A stretch of 11,197 nt of DNA from Lachnospiraceae bacterium UBA3386 (GTDB taxonomy: Bacteria > Bacillota > Clostridia > Lachnospirales > Lachnospiraceae), in the NCBI GenBank assembly GCA_002358875.1, contig DEPS01000133.1, forward strand, positions 656 to 11,852. Reading direction: 5' to 3'. The notes beneath the pieces were generated by a model. The model saw only the letters and a list, made by a program, of their open reading frames with translations, was not told the origin of the DNA and did not search any database. The translations under genes were made by a program, and so were the position numbers. This document shows, one piece after another, positions 1-4,956 of the stretch (within the stretch, counting starts at the first letter, position 1; the number at the start of each line of letters is the position of its first letter).

Positions 1-663
1 GAGGTGGACAGCGGCTTTGATTTTTATGCCGCCCAGACCCTGCGCACTCCGGACGGAAGGGTCATTATGATCGCCTGGAAGGAGATGTGGGACAGATCCT
101 TCCCTTCACGCGATGAGGAATGGGCCGGGACCTACACACTGCCGCGCGAGCTGACGGTGGAGGGAGATCAGCTGATCCAGAAACCGGTCAGGGAGATCGC
201 CGCATGCAGGCATGATCCGGTGAAGGTTCCCCTGGTCAAGGCGGACCGGGAGGAAGTCAGTGTTCCCGGAGTATCAGGAAACGTGATCGAGCTGAAGTTT
301 ACCTTAAAGCCGGGCAGCGCAAAGCGGGCGGGGGTAAAGCTTTTCTGCAGCACGGAGCACGAGACCCTGCTGTATTATGACCGGGAGAAGGAGCTTGTCG
401 TATTTGACAGGAAGAAGGGCGGCACTGAGCTGACAGGCCTTGAGAAGGATGTAAATGAGCGGGTCTGTGCCATCGACGCTAAAGAGAGCATTGAATTTGA
501 TCTCTTCCTTGATGTCACTTCCCTGGAAGCCTTCATCGATGGCGGGCGGCATACCATGACGGGAAATGTTTATCCGGATCCCGCGCTGGCGCAGGGAATC
601 CGCTTTTTCGCGGAGGAAGGCAGTGCCTCCTTTGAAAATCTGGAAAAGTATGACATCAGGTAA
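1..663 (+). CDS. GH32 beta-fructofuranosidase / sucrose-6-phosphate hydrolase, C-terminal part (5' truncated by window)
   Basis: The reading frame is open from base 1, so the true start lies upstream; the GTG at 4 is not a likely start. The first visible residues, SGFDFYAAQT, match the conserved GxDFYAPQ stretch of glycoside hydrolase family 32. They are followed by the W(A)G...TLPREL block and the PVREI segment that ends the five-bladed propeller domain (about residues 1-65 of the visible part). The rest (about 70-221) is the family's C-terminal beta-sandwich, with a recognisable FLDVTSLEAFIDGG motif. Such enzymes cleave the terminal fructose from sucrose, sucrose-6-phosphate or fructans. 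The catalytic Asp nucleophile and acid/base Glu lie upstream of the window, so substrate and activity cannot be judged. No signal peptide can be assessed. The gene ends with tandem TAA TAA stops, 21 nt before the next gene, which suggests co-transcription. Confidence 0.93.
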   Translation, partial: EVDSGFDFYAAQTLRTPDGRVIMIAWKEMWDRSFPSRDEEWAGTYTLPRELTVEGDQLIQKPVREIAACRHDPVKVPLVKADREEVSVPGVSGNVIELKFTLKPGSAKRAGVKLFCSTEHETLLYYDREKELVVFDRKKGGTELTGLEKDVNERVCAIDAKESIEFDLFLDVTSLEAFIDGGRHTMTGNVYPDPALAQGIRFFAEEGSASFENLEKYDIR

Positions 664-684
664 TAAGAACGAGGAGATCCGGAT

Positions 685-1257
685 ATGATATTGTTTGTAA
701 ATGCCTGTGTTAGAAAAAATTCCAGGACAAGACGGCTGGCTGAGAGTCTTTTCTCTGCCTTAAATGTGTCTGTGGAAGAACTGCGTCTGATCAATTATCC
801 TTTTCCGAAGGTCGACGAGGACTTTCTCAATAAAAGGGACCGCCTGATAAAGGAAAGAGATTTCAGCGATCCGATTTTCGAGCTTGCCAGGCGGTTTTCC
901 GAGGCGGATGAGATCGTGATCGCCGCTCCTTTCTGGGATCTGTCTTTTCCTGCGGCGCTGAAGCAGTATTTTGAACTGATCAACGTGGTTGGCATTACTT
1001 TTCAATATACCGCGGACGGTGTGCCACAGGGACTTTGCAGAGCAGACAGGCTTTTTTATGTCACGACGGCCGGAGGGGAGTTTTTCCCGGAAAGCTTTGG
1101 GTTCGGGTATGTAAAGTCGCTGGCAGAGAATTTCTACGGGATCAGGAATGTGGAGCTGATCAAAGCGACAGGGCTTGATATTGACGGGGCGAAGGAAGAG
1201 CAGATCCTGCTTGCCTGTGAGGAGGAGATCAGCCGCCGGTTCCGTCCGGACAGATAG
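685..1257 (+). CDS. Flavodoxin-fold FMN-dependent NAD(P)H oxidoreductase (AzoR/quinone reductase-like)
   Basis: A 190-residue protein with the layout of the Flavodoxin_2 family. It starts with an N-terminal beta strand (ILFVNACVR) followed by a phosphate-binding loop containing SRTRRLAES (13-21). A central segment, APFWDLSFPAALKQYFELI, then GITFQYTADG (about 81-112), closely resembles the flavin- and dimer-interface region of FMN-dependent NADH azoreductases. A later TTAGGEFF loop (127-134) would also contact the flavin. The expected role is two-electron reduction of quinones, azo or nitro compounds using NAD(P)H, in the cytoplasm; the actual substrate cannot be told. ATG 685 is supported by GAGGAG at 671-676. 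The gene sits 21 nt after the GH32 gene and 48 nt before the phosphatase gene, so all three may share a transcript, but no functional link is evident. Its length is slightly below that of typical azoreductases (about 200 residues). Assignment to the family is secure, the exact reaction is not. Confidence 0.85.
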   Translation: MILFVNACVRKNSRTRRLAESLFSALNVSVEELRLINYPFPKVDEDFLNKRDRLIKERDFSDPIFELARRFSEADEIVIAAPFWDLSFPAALKQYFELINVVGITFQYTADGVPQGLCRADRLFYVTTAGGEFFPESFGFGYVKSLAENFYGIRNVELIKATGLDIDGAKEEQILLACEEEISRRFRPDR

Positions 1258-1305
1258 CCGGCAGGCCTTTTATCTGTAGTAGACCTTTACATAAAGGAGA
1301 ATCCG

Positions 1306-2937
1306 ATGGATACGATACGTAAAATGCGGTCCTCCATGGAGATGAACATAATCGGGGCGATCGTTTTTCTTCTGATTCTGCTGGGTCTTCTGGTCAGTGC
1401 ACAGGGGTTTTTCAGTTTTGTCACTGCGTTTGAAAAAGAATACTCCACTTCTACATATCACATGGCCGATACGGCGACCAGATTGATCAATGCCGACAAT
1501 CTGGATGCCTATCTTGCGGGAGAGAAACAGGAAGAGTATCTTAAGACCAGGGGATTTCTGGATACTTACTGTAAGACAATGAGTGTCTCCCTTGTTTATG
1601 TCATAAAGGTGGATCAGAGCGATTACGGCAGGTTTGCTGCCGTTTTCAATGCCGTTGACAACGATGTCGATAATTCTTCCTATGTGGCCTGGGAGCTGGG
1701 ATTTAAGCGGGATACTACGAATGAGGAATACCGGCAGAAATACAGGAAGCTGTATGAGAAGCAGTCCCTCTATGAGACGGTTTATCGAAAAAAAACCACT
1801 GACGGCCAGCATCCCCACATCACTACGCTGGTGCCGGTGAAGGATTCCTCCGGAGAAGTGGCGGCTGTTCTGTGCATCCAGAGGCCGATGCGCGAGCTCT
1901 ATGATGCCAGGCGCCCTTACCTGATCAGCATTGTCCTTTCGACCTTCCTTCTGGCTGTTTTTTCTTCTGTATTTACTGTTTATTATCTGAGACGGCAGTT
2001 TATCGCTCCCATCCGCAGGGTCGCCTCAGAGGCGGACCGCTTTGCCAGGGAGAACAGTAAGGGAGAGCCGATGGGACAGATCAGCCGGCTCGAGGAGATC
2101 GACAAGCTCTCAAAGTCCATTGAAAAAATGGAGACGGATATAGTGCAGTATGTGGAAAACATCACTGCATTTACGGCTGAAAAGGAGAGGATCGGCGCTG
2201 AGCTGTCTCTAGCCAGCAGGATCCAGAACAATTCCATACCGAATGATTTTCCGGCGTTTCCGGACAGAAAGGAATTTGATCTCTATGCCACCATGACTCC
2301 GGCCAAGGAGGTAGGGGGAGATTTTTATAATTTTTATCTGATGGATGAAGATCACCTCGCATTTGTAATCGGGGATGTCTCCGGAAAGGGCGTCCCTGCG
2401 GCGCTGTTCATGATGGTCACCAATATCGTGATCCATAACAGAACAAAAATGGGAGGGACCCCGGGGGAGATCCTGAGTTTTACAAATGAGGTCGTCTGTG
2501 AACATAATCTGGCGAATATGTTTGTCACCGTCTGGCTGGGGATCCTGGAGATCTCCTCCGGCAGGGTCCTGGCTGCCAATGCCGGGCATGAGGACGCCGC
2601 CATCTGCCGCAGGGACGGCAACTTTGAGCTCTTTAAGACCAAACGAAGTCTGCCTGTCGGCGCTATGGAAGGTGTGAAATACAGGGATATTGAGCTTTGT
2701 CTTGAAAAGGGTGACAGGCTTTTCCTCTATACGGACGGAGTTCCCGAGGCTTCGGACAAAGACGACAACATGTTTACCCTGGACAGGATGCTGCAGGCGC
2801 TGAACAGCGTGAAGCAGAAAACCCCCCGGGAAATTCTGGAGTCGGTCCATGAGAGCGTAAACGCTTTTGTGGGCGACGCCCCTCAGTTCGACGATCTGAC
2901 AATGCTTTGTCTGGAACTGAAGGAGACGGATGGCTGA
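1306..2937 (+). CDS. Membrane sensor PP2C-type serine phosphatase (RsbU/SpoIIE-like) with HAMP domain
   Basis: A 543-residue protein. It has one N-terminal membrane helix (about 15-34), an extracytoplasmic sensor of about 170 residues that reads like a single Cache/PAS-type fold (about 35-203, ending ITTLVPVKDSSGEVAAVLCI), a second membrane helix (about 205-228), a HAMP linker (about 229-282), a helical connector (about 265-308), and a SpoIIE-type PP2C domain (about 325-537). Metal-binding and core motifs are intact: VGGDFYN (336-342), GDVSGKGVPAAL (356-367), NAGHE (425-429), YTDGVPEA (475-482) and FDDLTM (528-533). Family members dephosphorylate an anti-sigma-factor antagonist or similar phosphoserine protein in response to a signal; here the signal would be external. 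No STAS antagonist, anti-sigma kinase or sigma factor gene is next to it, so its partner is unknown. ATG 1306 has AGGAG at 1295-1299, spaced 6 nt. A consensus promoter begins 4 nt after its stop codon. Confidence 0.93.
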   Translation: MDTIRKMRSSMEMNIIGAIVFLLILLGLLVSAQGFFSFVTAFEKEYSTSTYHMADTATRLINADNLDAYLAGEKQEEYLKTRGFLDTYCKTMSVSLVYVIKVDQSDYGRFAAVFNAVDNDVDNSSYVAWELGFKRDTTNEEYRQKYRKLYEKQSLYETVYRKKTTDGQHPHITTLVPVKDSSGEVAAVLCIQRPMRELYDARRPYLISIVLSTFLLAVFSSVFTVYYLRRQFIAPIRRVASEADRFARENSKGEPMGQISRLEEIDKLSKSIEKMETDIVQYVENITAFTAEKERIGAELSLASRIQNNSIPNDFPAFPDRKEFDLYATMTPAKEVGGDFYNFYLMDEDHLAFVIGDVSGKGVPAALFMMVTNIVIHNRTKMGGTPGEILSFTNEVVCEHNLANMFVTVWLGILEISSGRVLAANAGHEDAAICRRDGNFELFKTKRSLPVGAMEGVKYRDIELCLEKGDRLFLYTDGVPEASDKDDNMFTLDRMLQALNSVKQKTPREILESVHESVNAFVGDAPQFDDLTMLCLELKETDG

Positions 2938-2941
2938 CGGA

Positions 2942-2969
2942 TTGACATTGTTTTTCGGATATGTATAAT
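2942..2969 (+). promoter_or_regulatory. Sigma-A-like promoter upstream of the dapL leader
   Basis: A perfect TTGACA (2942-2947) and a perfect TATAAT (2964-2969) are separated by 16 bp. Transcription would begin near 2976. It lies just past the stop of the phosphatase gene and fires directly into the intrinsic terminator at 3035-3085. It is the only convincing promoter seen upstream of dapL. The match to consensus is unusually good; actual use is inferred. Confidence 0.8.
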
Positions 2970-2975
2970 TAACGG

Positions 2976-3085
2976 TGATCGTTCAGCACCCCCTGCCGGG
3001 GGAAGACGTCGGAAAATTAAATCAGGTTGTAAGCAAAGGCGCTTTAAAAAACGGCGTATGCCGTTTTTTTGGGCGCTTTTTTTTT
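2976..3085 (+). ncRNA. Candidate short leader RNA or small RNA ahead of dapL
   Basis: The stretch between the predicted start near 2976 and the terminator would give an RNA of about 110 nt. It contains a G/C-only 5-bp hairpin (CCCCC 2989-2993 with GGGGG 2998-3002, loop TGCC). A competing pairing, GGTG 2974-2977 with CACC 2987-2990, is possible only if transcription starts at or before 2974. Then comes a purine/AT-rich single-stranded region and the bipartite terminator. I do not recognise a known riboswitch: there is no T-box AGGGTGG motif and it is too short for a lysine riboswitch. It may be an attenuated dapL leader, a free-standing small RNA, or simply a start site placed before the terminator of the upstream gene. 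Confidence 0.4.
3035..3085 (+). terminator. Bipartite intrinsic terminator between the phosphatase gene and dapL
   Basis: An inner perfect 10-bp hairpin, AAAAAACGGC (3046-3055) with GCCGTTTTTT (3060-3069) and loop GTAT, is nested in an outer stem pairing 3035-3042 with 3073-3080 (GGCGC/GCGC core, one G-U). The T tract at 3077-3085 completes a canonical + strand terminator. It would end transcripts from the phosphatase operon and also those from the promoter at 2942. Confidence 0.85.
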
Positions 3086-3098
3086 AACACCAGGCCGC

Positions 3099-3223
3099 AG
3101 TAAGAGCTGTTTGGGCTGACAACAGGAAGAGTAAAAGCTGTTTGAGCTGATGGCAGAAAGAGTAAAAAGCTGTTTGAACTGACGGCGGAAGGAGTAAAAG
3201 CTGTTTAAGCTGACGGCGGAAGG
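3099..3223 (+). repeat. Four degenerate tandem repeats of 31-32 bp just upstream of dapL
   Basis: The units run 3099-3129, 3130-3160, 3161-3192 and 3193-3223. Each begins AGTAA(A/G)AGCTGTTT, continues with a GCTGA-like core, and ends in GGCGGAAGG or a variant. Units 3 and 4 are closest to each other; unit 1 is the most diverged. The array ends 3 nt before the dapL Shine-Dalgarno AGGAGG (3227-3232), so it lies in the 5' untranslated RNA. The period is about three helical turns, which would allow regularly phased protein binding, but neutral duplication is equally possible. It is not a CRISPR array because there are no unique spacers. Confidence 0.85.
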
Positions 3224-3238
3224 CACAGGAGGATAAAA

Positions 3239-4453
3239 ATGGCAAAGGCAAATGAAAATTATCTGAGGCTGCAGGGAAGTTATCTGTTTTCTGAGATCGC
3301 AAAGAGGGTCGGGGCCTTCCAGAAAGCCCGCCCGGAGGCAGATGTGATCCGGCTCGGAATCGGGGATGTCACGCAGCCGATCGCGCCGGCGGTCATCGAG
3401 GCGCTTCATAAAGCAGTGGAGGAGATGGGGGCGGCAGAGACCTTCCGCGGCTACGCGCCGGATCTTGGATATGCCTTTCTGAGGGAGAAGATCGCAAAGA
3501 TGGATTATCAGTCCCGGGGCTGTACGATATCAGCCGATGAGATCTTCATCTCGGACGGCGCCAAGTGCGACTGCGGCAACATCCAGGAGATCTTCAGTCT
3601 GGACAACCGGATCGCGGTCTGCGACCCTGTGTATCCGGTCTATGTGGATTCCAACGTCATGGCGGGAAGGACAGGCGCCTTTGACCGGGAAAAAGACGGA
3701 TACAGGGATGTCATCTATATGCCCTGCACCGCGGAAAACGGATTTGCGCCTGAGCTGCCTGACCAGGTGCCGGATCTGATCTATCTGTGTTTTCCCAATA
3801 ATCCGACAGGGGCGGTCATGAAAAAGGACAGGCTGCAGGAGTGGGTCGACTACGCGAATAAGAATGGATCGGTGATCCTGTACGACGCTGCCTATGAGGC
3901 ATATATCTCCGAGCCGGAGGTGCCGCACAGCATTTATGAGTGCGAAGGAGCCCGGACCTGCGCGATCGAGTTCCGGTCCTTTTCCAAGACTGCGGGCTTT
4001 ACGGGGCTTCGTCTGGGATTTACAGTGATCCCGAAGGAGCTTGAGGCCGGCGGCGTGCGGCTCTGGGATTTGTGGGCAAGGCGCCACGGGACCAAATACA
4101 ACGGCGCGCCCTATATCGTACAGAGGGCAGGAGAGGCTGTCTATTCTGAAGAGGGACAGGCCCAGATCCGGGCACAGATCGCACACTATATGGAAAACGC
4201 GAAATATATCATTGAAGGCCTTCATGAAGCGGGTTACGAGGCTTCGGGCGGGGTGAACGCCCCCTATATCTGGCTGCGGACTCCGAAGAACATGACCAGC
4301 TGGGAGTTTTTTGACTTCCTGCTGGAGCGGGCAAATGTAGTCGGGACCCCGGGCTCAGGCTTTGGACCCGGCGGGGAGCACTATTTCCGCCTGACGGCCT
4401 TTGGAAGCAGGGAGAACACGATCGAGGCCATGGAGCGTATCCGGAGGCTGTGA
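3239..4453 (+). CDS. dapL: LL-diaminopimelate aminotransferase
   Basis: A 404-residue fold-type I PLP aminotransferase. The N-terminus, ENYLRLQGSYLFSEIAKRV, then IRLGIGDVTQP, is diagnostic of DapL. The enzyme converts L-tetrahydrodipicolinate plus glutamate directly to LL-diaminopimelate plus 2-oxoglutarate, bypassing the acylated intermediates of the DapD/DapC/DapE route, and feeds lysine and peptidoglycan synthesis in the cytoplasm. Visible functional residues are the FPNNPTG loop with Asn187, Asp216 in the VILYDAAYEAY strand (pairs with the PLP ring nitrogen), Schiff-base Lys250 in FRSFSKTAGFTGLR, and Arg384 in HYFRLTAFGS for the substrate carboxylate. Length is normal for the family and nothing looks broken. 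ATG 3239 follows a perfect AGGAGG (3227-3232) with 6-nt spacing. It stands alone between two long regulatory gaps, so it is probably monocistronic and under the control of the leader at 2942-3223. Confidence 0.96.
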   Translation: MAKANENYLRLQGSYLFSEIAKRVGAFQKARPEADVIRLGIGDVTQPIAPAVIEALHKAVEEMGAAETFRGYAPDLGYAFLREKIAKMDYQSRGCTISADEIFISDGAKCDCGNIQEIFSLDNRIAVCDPVYPVYVDSNVMAGRTGAFDREKDGYRDVIYMPCTAENGFAPELPDQVPDLIYLCFPNNPTGAVMKKDRLQEWVDYANKNGSVILYDAAYEAYISEPEVPHSIYECEGARTCAIEFRSFSKTAGFTGLRLGFTVIPKELEAGGVRLWDLWARRHGTKYNGAPYIVQRAGEAVYSEEGQAQIRAQIAHYMENAKYIIEGLHEAGYEASGGVNAPYIWLRTPKNMTSWEFFDFLLERANVVGTPGSGFGPGGEHYFRLTAFGSRENTIEAMERIRRL

Positions 4454-4456
4454 GCG

Positions 4457-4498
4457 GAGCTGTAAAAACCTGATTTGCAGGCTTTAGCTCAAATCGGG
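4457..4498 (+). other. Two mutually exclusive hairpins just after dapL
   Basis: One stem pairs 4469-4477 (CCTGATTTG) with 4490-4498 (CAAATCGGG), 9 bp with one G-U. An alternative pairs GAGCT (4457-4461) with AGCTC (4486-4490), enclosing a CCTG/CAGG inner pairing. Neither is followed by a T tract, so this is not a standard intrinsic terminator. It may protect or trim the dapL mRNA 3' end. From 4499 to 4599 I see no gene, terminator or clear signal. Confidence 0.4.
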
Positions 4499-4599
4499 AA
4501 CTGCTCAACTTTCCGTGCCAACTGTTATGGATGCATTACAGACAGCCGCGAAATCCCGGGTTTTGCCGGTTTATTGAAAGATGTTCGGCGGATTTTCTC

Positions 4600-4627
4600 T
4601 TGACTTTTTAAGCGGTCTGAGTAATAC
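4600..4627 (+). promoter_or_regulatory. asnB: Candidate promoter of the asnB-carA-carB unit
   Basis: TTGACT (4600-4605) is followed after 16 bp by TAATAC (4622-4627); read as AATACT (4623-4628) the spacer is 17 bp. Transcription would start near 4634, giving an asnB leader of about 320 nt. The -35 is one base from consensus and the -10 is fair. No other convincing promoter is seen in the 503-bp dapL-asnB gap. Confidence 0.6.
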
Positions 4628-4640
4628 TAGACAGCGGAAA

Positions 4641-4667
4641 ATGTATACAAGAATACAAAACAATTAA
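4641..4667 (+). CDS. Possible 8-codon leader peptide with tandem Asn codons
   Basis: ATG at 4641 opens a short frame encoding MYTRIQNN and stops at TAA 4665-4667. The last two sense codons are AAC AAT, both asparagine, and the frame ends 7 nt before the base of the asnB-leader terminator (4675). The position and residues fit a classical attenuation leader peptide for an asparagine-synthesis gene. Against it: the region is A-rich, so AAC and AAT are easily found by chance; the predicted 5' untranslated region is only about 7 nt; and the ribosome site is poor (GGA very close to ATG). Treat it as a hypothesis. Confidence 0.3.
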   Translation: MYTRIQNN

Positions 4668-4674
4668 AAAACAG

Positions 4675-4776
4675 GAACGGCAAAGACGTCGTGACCACAG
4701 GTTTTTCTTCCTAGTGCGCATGTACAGCGGGCAGAAGTAAAAAACGACAGGGTCACCGTCTGCGCCGTTCTTTTTT
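4675..4776 (+). terminator. Long three-tier terminator/attenuator hairpin in the asnB leader
   Basis: Three stems stack in one rod. GAACGGC (4675-4681) pairs with GCCGTTC (4764-4770), AGACG (4684-4688) with CGTCT (4757-4761), and GTGACC (4691-4696) with GGTCAC (4751-4756), for 18 pairs. Above these, TTTTTCTTC (4702-4710) pairs with 4734-4743 around one bulge, closing a loop at 4711-4733. Six T residues (4771-4776) follow the stem directly, as in an intrinsic terminator. It lies about 40 nt downstream of the predicted start site and about 180 nt before asnB, so it cannot be the terminator of dapL alone without also affecting asnB. The apical region is unusually large for a simple terminator and may be a ligand or protein site. 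Confidence 0.7.
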
Positions 4777-4796
4777 ATGGATTTAAAAAGAACGGC
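4764..4796 (+). other. Alternative hairpin that sequesters the terminator 3' strand and T tract
   Basis: GCCGTTCTTTTT (4764-4775) is perfectly complementary over 12 bp to AAAAAGAACGGC (4785-4796), with a 9-nt loop. It uses the same GCCGTTC that closes the terminator at 4675-4776, so the two structures exclude each other. It could act as an antiterminator or protect a read-through mRNA, or it could be a by-product of repeat copies carrying GAACGGC. Confidence 0.55.
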
Positions 4797-4813
4797 CGGC
4801 GCTCAAAGCAGCC

Positions 4814-4927
4814 AAAAGGTCGGTATCGTGTATTAAAGAATGGCCGAAGTTTCAAGCGGCCAAAAGGTCAGTATCGTGTTTTTAAAGAACGGCTGAAACT
4901 TTAAAGCGGCCGAAAATATCAGCATCG
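4814..4927 (+). repeat. Degenerate tandem repeats of 48-50 bp upstream of asnB, each with a small hairpin
   Basis: Two good units (4814-4861 and 4862-4911) share AAAAGGTC(A/G)GTATCGTGT, a TTAAAGAA(C/T)GGC core and an AAGCGGCC end. A third, partial unit starts at 4912 (GAAAATATCAGCATCG), and a diverged fragment with AAAAAGAACGGCC precedes them (4785-4797). Within units 1 and 2, GGCCG (4842-4846) and GGCTG (4891-4895) can each pair with CGGCC (4857-4861 and 4907-4911); the C-to-T difference keeps pairing through a G-U. A further GGCGC/GCGCC hairpin (4927-4931 with 4938-4942) sits 5 nt before the GGAGG (4948-4952) of asnB. Confidence 0.75.
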
Positions 4928-4956
4928 GCGCCAAAAAGCGCCTGAGGGGAGGAGAT

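Noticed and set aside
3058..3087. A 9-codon frame (MPFFWALFF) inside the dapL-side terminator
   Set aside because: It is made of the terminator stem and T tract, has no ribosome site, and carries no regulatory Lys codons.
2975..3103. A GTG-initiated 42-codon frame through the dapL leader with several Lys codons
   Set aside because: The GTG coincides with the predicted transcription start, there is no Shine-Dalgarno, and the frame runs through the terminator. It does not support a Lys leader peptide.
3099..3223. CRISPR array
   Set aside because: The units are contiguous degenerate copies without unique spacers, and no cas gene is near.
3044..3409. Minus-strand frame across the dapL tandem repeats encoding a repetitive Ser/Phe/Gln-rich peptide
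   Set aside because: The repetition is a simple consequence of the DNA repeats, and the frame runs antisense into dapL with no start signal.
4675..4776. T-box, ZTP (pfl) or glutamine riboswitch in the asnB leader
   Set aside because: Fragments such as GTCGTGAC and AGGGTCACCG loosely recall ZTP or T-box motifs, but the defining conserved strings are missing and these bases are paired with each other in the stem.
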